Below are positions 26,644-35,104 of a stretch of 64,000 nt of DNA, piece after piece. Within the stretch, counting starts at the first letter, position 1, and every line of letters begins with the position of its first letter. Source of the DNA: Pseudopelagicola sp. (GTDB lineage: Bacteria; Pseudomonadota; Alphaproteobacteria; Rhodobacterales; Rhodobacteraceae); the NCBI GenBank assembly GCA_026195905.1, contig JAPHRE010000019.1, forward strand, positions 1 through 64,000, read 5' to 3'. The notes beneath the pieces were generated by a model. That model made no database searches. It saw nothing but the letters and a program-made list of their open reading frames with translations, and was not told the DNA's origin. The translations under genes were made by a program, and so were the position numbers.

Positions 26644-27243
26644 ATGCCCGCCCTGAAACCCACCGATTTTTATGCTGAAGTGCTCTGGCTTGGCCGGGTT
26701 GCCGACAGCGTTGAGGACTTGCGAGCAGAGCCGTTGGACGAGATGGCACTTGGCTTTGCGGGCGTTGAGGGGGAATGCCACAGTGGGTTGACGCGGGCCT
26801 CGTGTAGCCGGGTTCTGGCGCAGCACCCGCGCGGCACGGAGATCGCCAATAGTCGCCAGCTTTCGATTTTGTCGGCGGAGGAGCTTGAAGAGGTGGCTGA
26901 GGCGATTGGCGTCGAAGAGTTTGATCCCGCTTGGGTTGGGGCGTCTGTGATCCTGCGGGGGCTACCGGATTTCAGCCACCTGCCGCCTTCGTCGCGGCTT
27001 CAGAGTGATAGCGGGGCGACCATCGTCATCGACATGCAGAACCGGCCCTGCGTTTTGCCGGGGCGCGTCATTGAGAAGGTGCATCCCGGCGTGGGCAAGG
27101 CCTTTAAGGACGCCGCCGTCGGCAAGCGCGGCGTTGTGGGTTGGGTCGAGCGCGAGGGCATTTTGCAGGTTGGGGATATCCTGCGGTTGCATGTGCCCGA
27201 TCAGCGGATCTGGAGCGCGCTTGAAGAGGCGCGCGGGCAATAA
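26644..27243 (+). CDS. MOSC domain protein
   Basis: This 199-residue protein resembles the MOSC (molybdenum cofactor sulfurase C-terminal) fold. VEGECHSGLTRASCSRVLAQHP gives the N-terminal beta region, EIANSRQLSILS the middle, and VIDMQNRPCVLPGRVIE the conserved NxPC cysteine motif near residue 138. Family members bind sulfur or molybdenum cofactor. No signal peptide is seen. GAAAGGGAAAGCC upstream provides a ribosome-binding site. It is followed by a 150-base spacer before fhs. The precise substrate is unknown. Confidence 0.8.
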   Translation: MPALKPTDFYAEVLWLGRVADSVEDLRAEPLDEMALGFAGVEGECHSGLTRASCSRVLAQHPRGTEIANSRQLSILSAEELEEVAEAIGVEEFDPAWVGASVILRGLPDFSHLPPSSRLQSDSGATIVIDMQNRPCVLPGRVIEKVHPGVGKAFKDAAVGKRGVVGWVEREGILQVGDILRLHVPDQRIWSALEEARGQ

Positions 27244-27393
27244 GGCCACGCGGCAAACCACGCGGCCCATGCAGCGGTGGCGGTTTTGGACGCAAGCGGC
27301 GTTGGAAATGTCGGAAATGCGACCCGATTCACGGTAATGAGGGGGTATGCAAATGAGCAGAAATCAATCAACCCCGCCTGAACAGGGATCGCC

Positions 27394-29070
27394 ATGAGCT
27401 ATAAGACGGATATCGAAATCGCCCGCGAAGCCAATAAGAAGCCGATTCAAGAGATCGGTGCCAAGCTCGGCATTGGGTCCGAGGCGCTTTTGCCTTTTGG
27501 CCATGACAAGGCCAAGGTCAGCCAGGAGTTTATCAACTCTGTGCAGGGCAACGAGACTGGCAAACTTATCCTCGTGACGGCTATCAACCCGACCCCGGCG
27601 GGCGAAGGCAAGACGACGACCACCGTGGGTCTTGGCGATGGGTTGAACCGGATTGGGAAGAAGGCAGCGATCTGTATCCGCGAAGCCTCTCTTGGGCCGA
27701 ACTTTGGGATGAAGGGCGGTGCAGCCGGGGGCGGCTATGCGCAGGTTGTGCCAATGGAGGATATGAACCTTCATTTCACTGGCGATTTTCATGCCATCAC
27801 GGCGGCGCATAACCTTCTGTCGGCGATGATCGACAACCATATTTATTGGGGCAACGATCTTGAGATCGACGAGCGCCGGGTGACGTGGAAGCGCGTTCTT
27901 GACATGAACGACCGCGCGTTGCGCGATGTGGTGACCTCGCTTGGTGGTGTGGCCAACGGGTTCCCGCGTCAGACCGGGTTTGACATTACCGTGGCGTCCG
28001 AAGTCATGGCGATCCTGTGCCTTGCGACGAGCCTTGAAGACCTCGAAAAGCGTCTTGGCGATATGATCGTCGCCTATCGTCGCGACCGCAGCCCGATCTA
28101 TTGCCGTGACATCAAGGCGGATGGGGCGATGACGGTGCTGCTCAAGGATGCGATGCAGCCGAACCTTGTTCAGACGCTTGAGAACAACCCGGCCTTTGTG
28201 CATGGCGGCCCGTTCGCCAATATCGCGCATGGCTGTAACTCGGTGGCGGCGACGACCACGGCGCTCAAGGTGGCTGATTATGTGGTGACCGAAGCGGGGT
28301 TCGGGGCCGATCTTGGGGCCGAGAAGTTCATGAACATCAAGTGCCGCAAGGCGGGACTTGCGCCCGATTGTGTGGTGCTTGTGGCCACGGTGCGGGCGAT
28401 GAAGATGAACGGCGGCGTGGCCAAGGCGGACCTTGGGGCGGAGAATGTCGCGGCGGTTCAGGATGGATGCCCGAACCTTGGGCGCCATATCGGAAACCTC
28501 AAGACATTCGGCGTTCCGGTGGTCGTTGCGATCAACCATTTCATTACCGACACGGATGCCGAGGTGCAGGCGATCAAGGACTACGTCGAGGGCCAAGGAT
28601 CAGAAGCGATCCTGTGTCAGCATTGGGAAAAGGGGTCGGAAGGCACGGTCGCGCTTGCCACCCGCGTGGCAGAAATCGCAGATGCAAATGTCAGCCAGTT
28701 CGCGCCGCTTTATCGCGACGATATGGGGCTGTTCGAGAAGGTCGAGACGATTGCCAAGCGCATCTACCGGGCCGATGAGGTTCTGGCCGACAAGAAAATC
28801 CGCGATCAGCTTCGCCAGTGGGAAGAGGCGGGATACGGGCATTTGCCGATCTGCATGGCCAAGACGCAGTATTCCTTTTCGACCGATCCGAACCTGCGCG
28901 GCGCGCCGACGGGGCATTCCGTGCCGGTGCGCGAAGTGCGGCTGAGTGCCGGGGCGGGGTTTGTCGTCGTGGTCTGCGGCGAGATCATGACCATGCCGGG
29001 CTTGCCGTCGCGACCCGCGTCGGAGAACATCCGTCTCAACGCGGATGGCGAAATCGAGGGCTTGTTCTAA
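27394..29070 (+). CDS. fhs: Formate-tetrahydrofolate ligase
   Basis: Fhs condenses formate with tetrahydrofolate using ATP to give 10-formyl-THF, feeding one-carbon units to biosynthesis or formate oxidation. The 558-residue protein has the ATP-binding loop [18 protein letters not shown] from residue 67, [36 protein letters not shown], the [17 protein letters not shown] segment and a C-terminal [14 protein letters not shown]. It is full length. folD follows 111 bases downstream on the same strand; together they interconvert formate, 10-formyl-THF and methylene-THF. Confidence 0.96.
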   Translation: MSYKTDIEIAREANKKPIQEIGAKLGIGSEALLPFGHDKAKVSQEFINSVQGNETGKLILVTAINPTPAGEGKTTTTVGLGDGLNRIGKKAAICIREASLGPNFGMKGGAAGGGYAQVVPMEDMNLHFTGDFHAITAAHNLLSAMIDNHIYWGNDLEIDERRVTWKRVLDMNDRALRDVVTSLGGVANGFPRQTGFDITVASEVMAILCLATSLEDLEKRLGDMIVAYRRDRSPIYCRDIKADGAMTVLLKDAMQPNLVQTLENNPAFVHGGPFANIAHGCNSVAATTTALKVADYVVTEAGFGADLGAEKFMNIKCRKAGLAPDCVVLVATVRAMKMNGGVAKADLGAENVAAVQDGCPNLGRHIGNLKTFGVPVVVAINHFITDTDAEVQAIKDYVEGQGSEAILCQHWEKGSEGTVALATRVAEIADANVSQFAPLYRDDMGLFEKVETIAKRIYRADEVLADKKIRDQLRQWEEAGYGHLPICMAKTQYSFSTDPNLRGAPTGHSVPVREVRLSAGAGFVVVVCGEIMTMPGLPSRPASENIRLNADGEIEGLF

Positions 29071-29181
29071 ACCCGCAAATGACCTTGGCGGCTCGGGTTT
29101 TCCGGGCCGCAAGCGTCTTGCACACGCGGCCTAAATGGATCAAACCACGGGAAAGCACGTAACAGATAAGGAACGCGGGTC

Positions 29182-30099
29182 ATGACGGCACAGATCATTG
29201 ATGGCAAAGCCTTTGCGGGAACTGTGCGCGAAAAGGTGGCGCATCATGTGGCGCGGCTGAAGGAGGAGAACGGCATTACGCCCGGCCTTGCGGTTGTGCT
29301 TGTGGGCGAAGATCCGGCGAGTCAGGTCTATGTGCGCTCCAAGGGAAAACAGACGATCGAGGTCGGGATGAATTCCTACGAGCATAAGCTCGGGGCCGAC
29401 ACGTCAGAGGCCGACCTTCTTGCCCTCATTGACAAGCTCAACACCGATCCGGCGGTGCATGGCATCCTTGTGCAGCTTCCGCTTCCGGGGCATCTCAATG
29501 AAGACCTTGTAATCAATGCGATTGATCCGGCCAAGGATGTAGACGGGTTCCATATTTCCAATGTGGGCCTGCTTGGCACCGGGCAAAAGAGCATGGTGCC
29601 CTGCACGCCGCTTGGGTGTCTTATGATGCTGCGTGAGCATCACGGCAGCCTGTCGGGGATGGATGCCGTTGTGATTGGGCGGTCAAACATCGTCGGCAAG
29701 CCGATGGCACAGCTTTTGCTTGGTGATAGCTGCACGGTGACCATCGCACATTCGCGGACTAAGGATTTGCCGGATGTGGTGCGGCGGGCCGATATTGTCG
29801 TGGCTGCCGTAGGCCGCCCCGAGATGGTGCCGGGCGATTGGATCAAGGAGGGCGCGACGGTGATTGATGTCGGCATCAACCGGATCGACGCGCCGGAAAA
29901 AGGCACCAACGAAGACGGCAGCGTCAAGACGCGGCTTGTCGGGGATTGCCATTTTGCAAGCTGTGCCGAGGCTGCGGGGGCGATTACCCCGGTGCCGGGC
30001 GGGGTTGGTCCGATGACCATCGCCTGTCTTTTGGCCAATACCGTTACGGCGTGTTGTCGGGCCAATGGGTTGGCGGAGCCAGAAGGGCTTACGGCCTGA
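29182..30099 (+). CDS. folD: Methylenetetrahydrofolate dehydrogenase / cyclohydrolase FolD
   Basis: FolD is the bifunctional enzyme oxidising 5,10-methylene-THF and hydrolysing methenyl-THF. The 305-residue protein has catalytic region [19 protein letters not shown] with its conserved Tyr and Lys, the [14 protein letters not shown] motif, PCTPLGC, the NADP-binding [15 protein letters not shown], and [18 protein letters not shown] near the end. It is full length. It ends in a hairpin terminator shared with the convergent PaaI-type thioesterase gene. Confidence 0.96.
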   Translation: MTAQIIDGKAFAGTVREKVAHHVARLKEENGITPGLAVVLVGEDPASQVYVRSKGKQTIEVGMNSYEHKLGADTSEADLLALIDKLNTDPAVHGILVQLPLPGHLNEDLVINAIDPAKDVDGFHISNVGLLGTGQKSMVPCTPLGCLMMLREHHGSLSGMDAVVIGRSNIVGKPMAQLLLGDSCTVTIAHSRTKDLPDVVRRADIVVAAVGRPEMVPGDWIKEGATVIDVGINRIDAPEKGTNEDGSVKTRLVGDCHFASCAEAAGAITPVPGGVGPMTIACLLANTVTACCRANGLAEPEGLTA

Positions 30100-30130
30100 C
30101 GCTTGTGCCGAACGGGTTTTGACAAAGAGG

Positions 30131-30161
30131 AAGGGCGGGTCGTCGGGACCGGCCCTTTTTT
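30131..30161 (+). terminator. Terminator between folD and the convergent thioesterase
   Basis: Arms AAGGGCGGGTC (30131-30141) and GACCGGCCCTT (30147-30157) pair at ten of eleven positions and are followed by TTTTTA. The A-tract on the other side is weak, so it mainly serves folD. Confidence 0.75.
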
Positions 30162-30588
30162 ACGGCAGCACGGGAAACATGGTGCCGGTCAGAAGCGCGA
30201 TATGGGTCTCGGCCCCGGCCTCATCGCGGGCGTAGACGTCGGCTTGGGTTATGACGAGGCGGCGACCGGGTTTGATGACCCGACCCACGGCGCGCAGGCT
30301 GGTGCCTTTGGCCGGGGCGAGGAGATGAATTTTCATCTCGGTGGTCAGGACTTCGGCGTCGGGCGGCATGATGCTGAGCGCCGCATAGCCCGCAGCAGTG
30401 TCGCCAATGGAAAATGTCAGACCAGCATGTCCGAACCCATGTTGTTGCAGGCAGGTCGGGCGGATGTCGCTCGTAATCACCACATGGCCTTGCTCGACGC
30501 TCTCCAGGCGGGCGCCGAGGCTATCCATCATCGTCTGCGCGGCAAAGCTTGTTTGGATTTTCTTCATGATTTCAGGTGACAAAGCCAT
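30160..30588 (-). CDS. PaaI-family hotdog thioesterase
   Basis: This 142-residue protein is a single hotdog domain of the PaaI/YigI type, which hydrolyses acyl-CoA or aryl-CoA thioesters. The family features are QQHGFGHAGLTFSIGDTAAGYAAL, with HGFGHAG and the Asp in GDTAAG in the active-site helix, and EMKIHLLAPAKG in the following strands. It has no signal peptide. It is monocistronic, convergent with folD and divergent from the LytTR gene. The physiological acyl-CoA is not predictable. Confidence 0.85.
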   Translation of the reverse strand: MALSPEIMKKIQTSFAAQTMMDSLGARLESVEQGHVVITSDIRPTCLQQHGFGHAGLTFSIGDTAAGYAALSIMPPDAEVLTTEMKIHLLAPAKGTSLRAVGRVIKPGRRLVITQADVYARDEAGAETHIALLTGTMFPVLP

Positions 30589-30698
30589 ATAAATTCCCCT
30601 TTTGGTTGGTGTGGCTATGCGCCAAGTTCAGGGTTCAGTTAAGGCGTCACCCCGTCAAGGGGCTGCGGTCGGAAAGACGTAACGAAACGGGGGCATGC

Positions 30699-31520
30699 GT
30701 GAGGCGGAAGGCCAGAAAAATTCTCAGCACTTATCGGACGGCGCTCTCGCTTGAGGGAATCGCGATTGCGGGGATTGCGGCGTTGATTGCCACGGTGACG
30801 GGCCCGTTTGGGACCTATTCGGCTATGGGATTTGGCGGGCGGTTTGCCTATTGGGGATTGATCTCGGTTGTGTCTGTTTTGCTCGGTATCGCGGGATTCA
30901 AAATCGCGCGGATGATTGGGCATGAGCGGGACAGTGCGCGGTATACCTTTGTGGGGTCGATGTTTGCGACCGGGGGGATCAGCGCGGCGGTTTGGGGTTT
31001 GACGCGATTTGGATTTGGTCATGTGCTGCAACCGCCGCCGATATGGTTTTTGTTCGCCAATGTCTTTTTGATTGTGGCGGGCGTTGGGATCATTCTGCAG
31101 TTGACACGGCGTCCCGCGCGGCAAGGGACGGATCAGACGTTTCAGCCTGACCCTATTTCAGGGAATTGCGCCACGCCGCCAGGGGCCAATTCAGCCCCGG
31201 AGACGCCGGGTCCGCGCCTTGCGCGGCGCTTGCCGGAGGGGGGGGAGGGGACGATTCTTCATCTTTCGGTTTGTGACCATCACGTTGATATACATACAGA
31301 AAACGGCACGACATCGGTTCGGATGCGGCTTGGCGATGCGATTGAAGCGATGGACGGGGTTGAGGGGATGCGGGTTCACCGATCGCATTGGGTTGCCCGT
31401 GAGGCGATTGATGGGGTTGTGCGTGAGCAGGGGCGGCTTTTCCTGCGCCTGACGACGGGCGCGCAGGTGCCGGTCAGCCGTGGCGCGCGCCCGATGCTTG
31501 AGGAGGCGGGGCTACTCTAG
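30699..31520 (+). CDS. Membrane-bound LytTR transcriptional regulator
   Basis: This protein of about 273 residues has four hydrophobic segments in its N-terminal half (around 15-35, 45-65, 80-100, 108-128), a Pro-rich linker, and a C-terminal LytTR DNA-binding domain of about 100 residues. The domain has the usual MDGVEGMRVHRSHWVAREA and GAQVPVSRGARPML elements. It would bind direct-repeat operators while anchored in the membrane. The start is uncertain: GTG at 30699 with GGGGG upstream is preferred, since the frame open to 30576 would overlap the divergent thioesterase. Its end overlaps the convergent pdeM by four bases. Confidence 0.75.
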   Translation: MRRKARKILSTYRTALSLEGIAIAGIAALIATVTGPFGTYSAMGFGGRFAYWGLISVVSVLLGIAGFKIARMIGHERDSARYTFVGSMFATGGISAAVWGLTRFGFGHVLQPPPIWFLFANVFLIVAGVGIILQLTRRPARQGTDQTFQPDPISGNCATPPGANSAPETPGPRLARRLPEGGEGTILHLSVCDHHVDIHTENGTTSVRMRLGDAIEAMDGVEGMRVHRSHWVAREAIDGVVREQGRLFLRLTTGAQVPVSRGARPMLEEAGLL

Positions 31521-32179
31521 CGCGGCATCTCGACGAGGCGCGGCGTGGGGCCGGTCAGAATGGCACGGGCCTCGGAGCGCATCAGGGTTGTCAGCGCCGC
31601 ATCGTGGCTTTGCAAGCCGCCCGTATAGGTGCCATAGGCGGGCAGGATCACCCGGTCACTATCAAACAGAAACGCCGGGCGCGAGATCGTGCGGTGGCGG
31701 GTGCGTATCGTGGTTTTGGGATGGTAATGGCCTGAAATCTCGCCGCTTTTCCCCGGTTTGGCGATATGGCGAAAGGTCAGGGGCGGGATCGGAAGTTCCG
31801 AGAGGTGGCTTCCGCCGAGGGCGATAGGGCCGGGGTCATGGTTGCCTTCGATCCAGACCCAGCGCCGCCCGGCCTGAAGCCGTGCAATCCAGAGACGATC
31901 ATCTTCCGAAAGGCTTTCCAAGGCGGCAAGGTCGTCGAAACTATCGCCCAGGCAAATTACGGTTCCGGCACCTTTGTGGGTCAGGTCCGCTTCGAGGCGC
32001 AGGAGGGTATCGCGGGTTTCATAGGGCGGCAGGGGGGCACCGCCCTGGCGGGCGAGGCGATCGGACTTGCCCAGATGCAGATCAGAGACGCAGAGGAGGC
32101 GGCGGTCTTGCCACCAGAGCGCGCCGGAGCCGAGGGCTTCGAGGCGGGTTCCGGCGAGGGTAAAGGGCACGCTTTGCAT
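31517..32179 (-). CDS. pdeM: Ligase-associated DNA damage response endonuclease PdeM
   Basis: PdeM is a metallophosphoesterase found with Lhr-type helicases in bacterial DNA-repair operons. The 220-residue protein shows the calcineurin-type metal sites: Asp and His in CVSDLHLGKSDR, Asp in CLGDSFDD, WIEGNHDPG, and GHYHPK. The start ATG 32179 (MQSVPFTLAG) is preferred; the frame is open back to 32434 into the helicase gene. It follows the helicase gene after a 106-base gap that contains an 11-bp tandem repeat. Confidence 0.88.
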   Translation of the reverse strand: MQSVPFTLAGTRLEALGSGALWWQDRRLLCVSDLHLGKSDRLARQGGAPLPPYETRDTLLRLEADLTHKGAGTVICLGDSFDDLAALESLSEDDRLWIARLQAGRRWVWIEGNHDPGPIALGGSHLSELPIPPLTFRHIAKPGKSGEISGHYHPKTTIRTRHRTISRPAFLFDSDRVILPAYGTYTGGLQSHDAALTTLMRSEARAILTGPTPRLVEMPR

Positions 32180-32226
32180 GATATATTGGTGCGCCAAACG
32201 GGGGCGGTTCACAAGAAAAAACGCGG

Positions 32227-32270
32227 GTCTGTATCGCGTCGGTATACCGTCGGTATTGCGTCGGTGCGGT
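32227..32270 (+). repeat. 11-bp tandem repeat, four units (locus 2)
   Basis: The units are GTCTGTATCGC, GTCGGTATACC, GTCGGTATTGC and a degenerate GTCGGTGCGGT. They are the same type as the units at 7438-7470 and lie between the end of the helicase gene and the start of pdeM. Confidence 0.7.
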
Positions 32271-32285
32271 TTTTCGCCGGTCCTG

Positions 32286-34703
32286 TTAGGGGGTAACGCC
32301 CGCCTCGGCCATGACGCGGGCGCTTTCTTCGGCGAGGAGGCGTTCTTCGGCGGCCCCGTCGATGCGCACCTTGCCCGCCTCAAGAAAGAGCGGCGCGGCC
32401 AGCGGCGTGACGTGATCGCAGCGGCACAGATCAATGCGCCCGTCGATGCGGGTCAGCATGTCTTCGATGCGGGAAAAATCGACAAGGCCGCGCATGGCCT
32501 CTTGGCGGGTGACGCGCATCAGGAGGTGGTCGGGATCATATTTCAGCAGCGTGTCGTAGAGGATGTCGGAAGAGAAGGTGGCCTGTCGCCCGGATTTGCG
32601 CTGGCCTGCGGTGTTGCGTTCGATGAGGCCCGCGATGGTCGCAGAGGCGCGGAAGGTGCGTTTCATCAGGCTATTTTGCGCAAGCCATGTGTCGACCCCA
32701 TCGCGCAGGGCTTGGGGGGCAAAAAGCGGGGCGGGATCGGTCACTTCATCCAGCCCCCAGATCAGGGTCGCGTAATCGGTCGCGACAAACCCCATCGGCG
32801 CGAGGCCGATCTCTTCCATGCGTTTGGTCAGCAAGAGGCCGAGGGTCTGTTGGGCGTTGCGGCCTGCGAAGCCGTAGACGCAGATGTTTTCGCGCCCATC
32901 GCGGGGGAAGCTCTCGATCAGGAGACGGTCGGGGGCGGGCAGGCGCGACAGGCGGCGTTGCAAGGCGAGCCAGTCGCGGGTGTGGTCGGGCAGGTTGGGC
33001 CAATCGTCCTGTTGCAGGAGGCGCAGGATGCGTTGTGAAAGTTGGGTCGAGGTTGCGAATTTGGTGCCCGAGAAGACGGCGATTTTGGGGCTTTGGGCGG
33101 CGCTGCGCGAGACCTCGACGGTCATGTCGCGCAGGCCTTCGTAGCGCACGACCTTGCCACCGATGAGGAAGGTGTCGCCGGGGGTCAGGGAGGCGGCGAA
33201 GGCTTCTTCGACCTCGCCCAAGGGTTTGCCGCCGCGCCGCCGGGTCATGCGGACCTTGAGGGTTTCGGTGTCGATGATCGTGCCCGCGTTCATACGGATG
33301 CGGGCAGCGGTGCGCGGGTCGCGCAGGTGCCAGAGGCCGTCGGGGGATTGTTTCAGGCGTTGCCAGCGGTCGTAAGCGCGCAGGGCGTAACCGCCGGTTG
33401 CGCAGAAAGTCAGGCAGGCGTCAAAATCAGCGCGCGACAGGGCGGCGTAGGGTCCGGCGGTTGTCATCTCGGCAAAGAGTGTGTCGGCGTGAAACGGGCC
33501 GGAGGCGGCGGTGAGCAGGATATGTTGGCACAAAACATCGCGCGGGCCGGGGCCGCGCGGTGCACCGTCGAGGGCACGGGCGCGCACCGCTTCGAGCGCG
33601 GCGACGCATTCGACGACCTCAAAGCGGTTGGCGGGCACGAGGAGCGCCTTGGAGGGGGCGTTGTAGCGGTGATTGGCGCGGCCAATACGTTGCACGAGGC
33701 GTTTGACGTTCTTGGGGGCGCCGACTTGGATCACGAGGTCCACATCGCCCCAGTCGATGCCAAGGTCGAGCGAGCCGGTGCAGACGATGGCGCGCAACTG
33801 GCCGTCTTGCATGGCGGCCTCAACGCGGGCGCGTTGGGCGCGGTCGAGCGAGCCATGATGCACGGCGATGGGCAGGGCGTCGTCATTGGCGAGCCAGAGG
33901 TTATGAAAAAAGAGTTCGGCCTGTGCGCGGGTGTTGTGGAAGATGAGCGTTGTTTTGTGACGGCGGACCTGGTCCATCACAGCGGGGATCGCATAGGCCG
34001 CGCCACCGCCGGACCAGGGTGGGGCCGCGCCGGTTTCCAGCATGGTGATATCGGGATCGGGGCCGGGATCAGCGATGAGGATATCGCAGGGGTCGGGATG
34101 GCGGGCGAGGAAGGTGGCGATGGCGGCGGGGTCATCGACCGTTGCCGAGAGGCCGGTGCGTTTGAGATCGGGACAGAGGGTTTGCAGACGCGCCAGCGCG
34201 AGCATGAGCTGATCGCCGCGTTTGCTCTCGGCCAGTGCGTGCACCTCGTCAACGATCACGCGTTTGAGGCCGGAAAAGAGGCGCGGGGCGTCGGGGTATG
34301 ACGTCAGGAGGGCGAGGCTCTCGGGGGTTGTCAGGAGGATATGCGGCGGATCGGCGCGCTGGGCCTTGCGGCGGCTTTGGGGGGTGTCGCCGGTGCGGTC
34401 TTCGATGCGGATCGGCAGGCCCATGTCCTCGACCGGGCGGCGCAGGTTGCGTTTGATATCGGCGGCAAGCGCCTTGAGGGGCGAGATATAGAGGGTATGC
34501 AGCCCGTCATGCGGCGCTTTGGCGAGGTCAGCCAGCGTTGGCAGGAACCCCGCCAAGGTCTTGCCGCCGCCCGTTGGGGCAATGAGCAATGTTGCGGGGG
34601 CTTCGGCGCGGGCCAGCATGTCGATTTGGTGCGGATGGGGTTTCCATCCGCGCGCGGCGAACCAGTCGGCAAGCGGGGCGGGCAGCGGGGCCGGGTTGGC
34701 CAC
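32286..34703 (-). CDS. Lhr-type ligase-associated DEXH-box helicase
   Basis: This protein of about 805 residues is a superfamily 2 helicase of the Lhr-core type, acting in repair of alkylation or cross-link damage in bacteria that encode it. Motifs in order are Q-like PHPHQIDML, Walker A APTGGGKTLAGFLP, Ia YISPLKALAADI, DEVH box VIVDEVHALAESKRGDQL, SATV, IV HNTRAQAE, V VCTGSLDLGIDWGDVDLV and VI QRIGRANHR, followed by the long Lhr C-terminal region. The GTG start at 34703 follows the regulator stop by four bases, and the frame extending to 34814 overlaps that gene. The ligase and exonuclease often linked to this family are not in the window. Confidence 0.88.
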   Translation of the reverse strand: MANPAPLPAPLADWFAARGWKPHPHQIDMLARAEAPATLLIAPTGGGKTLAGFLPTLADLAKAPHDGLHTLYISPLKALAADIKRNLRRPVEDMGLPIRIEDRTGDTPQSRRKAQRADPPHILLTTPESLALLTSYPDAPRLFSGLKRVIVDEVHALAESKRGDQLMLALARLQTLCPDLKRTGLSATVDDPAAIATFLARHPDPCDILIADPGPDPDITMLETGAAPPWSGGGAAYAIPAVMDQVRRHKTTLIFHNTRAQAELFFHNLWLANDDALPIAVHHGSLDRAQRARVEAAMQDGQLRAIVCTGSLDLGIDWGDVDLVIQVGAPKNVKRLVQRIGRANHRYNAPSKALLVPANRFEVVECVAALEAVRARALDGAPRGPGPRDVLCQHILLTAASGPFHADTLFAEMTTAGPYAALSRADFDACLTFCATGGYALRAYDRWQRLKQSPDGLWHLRDPRTAARIRMNAGTIIDTETLKVRMTRRRGGKPLGEVEEAFAASLTPGDTFLIGGKVVRYEGLRDMTVEVSRSAAQSPKIAVFSGTKFATSTQLSQRILRLLQQDDWPNLPDHTRDWLALQRRLSRLPAPDRLLIESFPRDGRENICVYGFAGRNAQQTLGLLLTKRMEEIGLAPMGFVATDYATLIWGLDEVTDPAPLFAPQALRDGVDTWLAQNSLMKRTFRASATIAGLIERNTAGQRKSGRQATFSSDILYDTLLKYDPDHLLMRVTRQEAMRGLVDFSRIEDMLTRIDGRIDLCRCDHVTPLAAPLFLEAGKVRIDGAAEERLLAEESARVMAEAGVTP

Positions 34704-34707
34704 GGGA

Positions 34708-35040
34708 TCAGGCCTCGGGCGTGTCCGTGTCGGGGCCGCAGAACAGGCGGTAGAGCATGGCGATAACTTCGGCGGTGCTCTCGTCGGCGAGGCTATAGTA
34801 GATGGTTTTACCATCGCGGCGCGTCTGGACGAGCCCTTCTTCGCGCAGGCGGGCGAGCATCTGGCTCACGGCGGCCTGACGGATTTCGAGGAGCTGTTCC
34901 AGCTCACCCACAGATTTTTCGCCGGACCCAAGATGGCACAGGATCATCAGGCGTCCCTCATGGGCGAGGGTCTTGAGATAGGCCGCAGCACTTGCGGCGC
35001 TACGGGCCATTTCGGTTGGCGGGGCGGGAAACTCGTCCAT
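34708..35040 (-). CDS. ArsR-family regulator, SqrR/BigR/YgaV-like
   Basis: This 110-residue winged-helix regulator of the ArsR/SmtB family has Cys35 in RLMILCHLGSGEKSV and Cys101 in YRLFCGPD. The 66-residue spacing matches the two cysteines of SqrR, a persulfide sensor in Rhodobacter capsulatus that derepresses genes when they form a sulfur bridge. The recognition helix is in RQAAVSQMLARLREEGLV. Metal ligands of classic ArsR are absent. The start at 35040 (MDEFPAPP) is chosen; ATG 35064 has no ribosome-binding site. It is followed by the helicase gene four bases later, so it likely controls that operon. Confidence 0.8.
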   Translation of the reverse strand: MDEFPAPPTEMARSAASAAAYLKTLAHEGRLMILCHLGSGEKSVGELEQLLEIRQAAVSQMLARLREEGLVQTRRDGKTIYYSLADESTAEVIAMLYRLFCGPDTDTPEA

Positions 35041-35052
35041 CTTCAACGGGGG

Positions 35053-35078
35053 ATATCCTTTCATGATATTCCAGATAT
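35053..35078. promoter_or_regulatory. Candidate operator upstream of the ArsR gene
   Basis: Three ATAT-centred half-sites occur in AT-richer DNA: ATATC, GATAT and GATAT (35053-35057, 35065-35069, 35074-35078). The first two form an inverted repeat with a 7-base spacer. It is just upstream of the regulator start and could be its own operator. It is not the published SqrR box. Confidence 0.3.
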
Positions 35079-35104
35079 AGCACGGTCTTTTGCCGAGGGC
35101 GAGA

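Noticed and set aside
33042-34301. 419-residue plus-strand open frame inside the helicase gene
   Set aside because: It is the mirror of GC-rich codons in the helicase gene and has no recognisable motifs.
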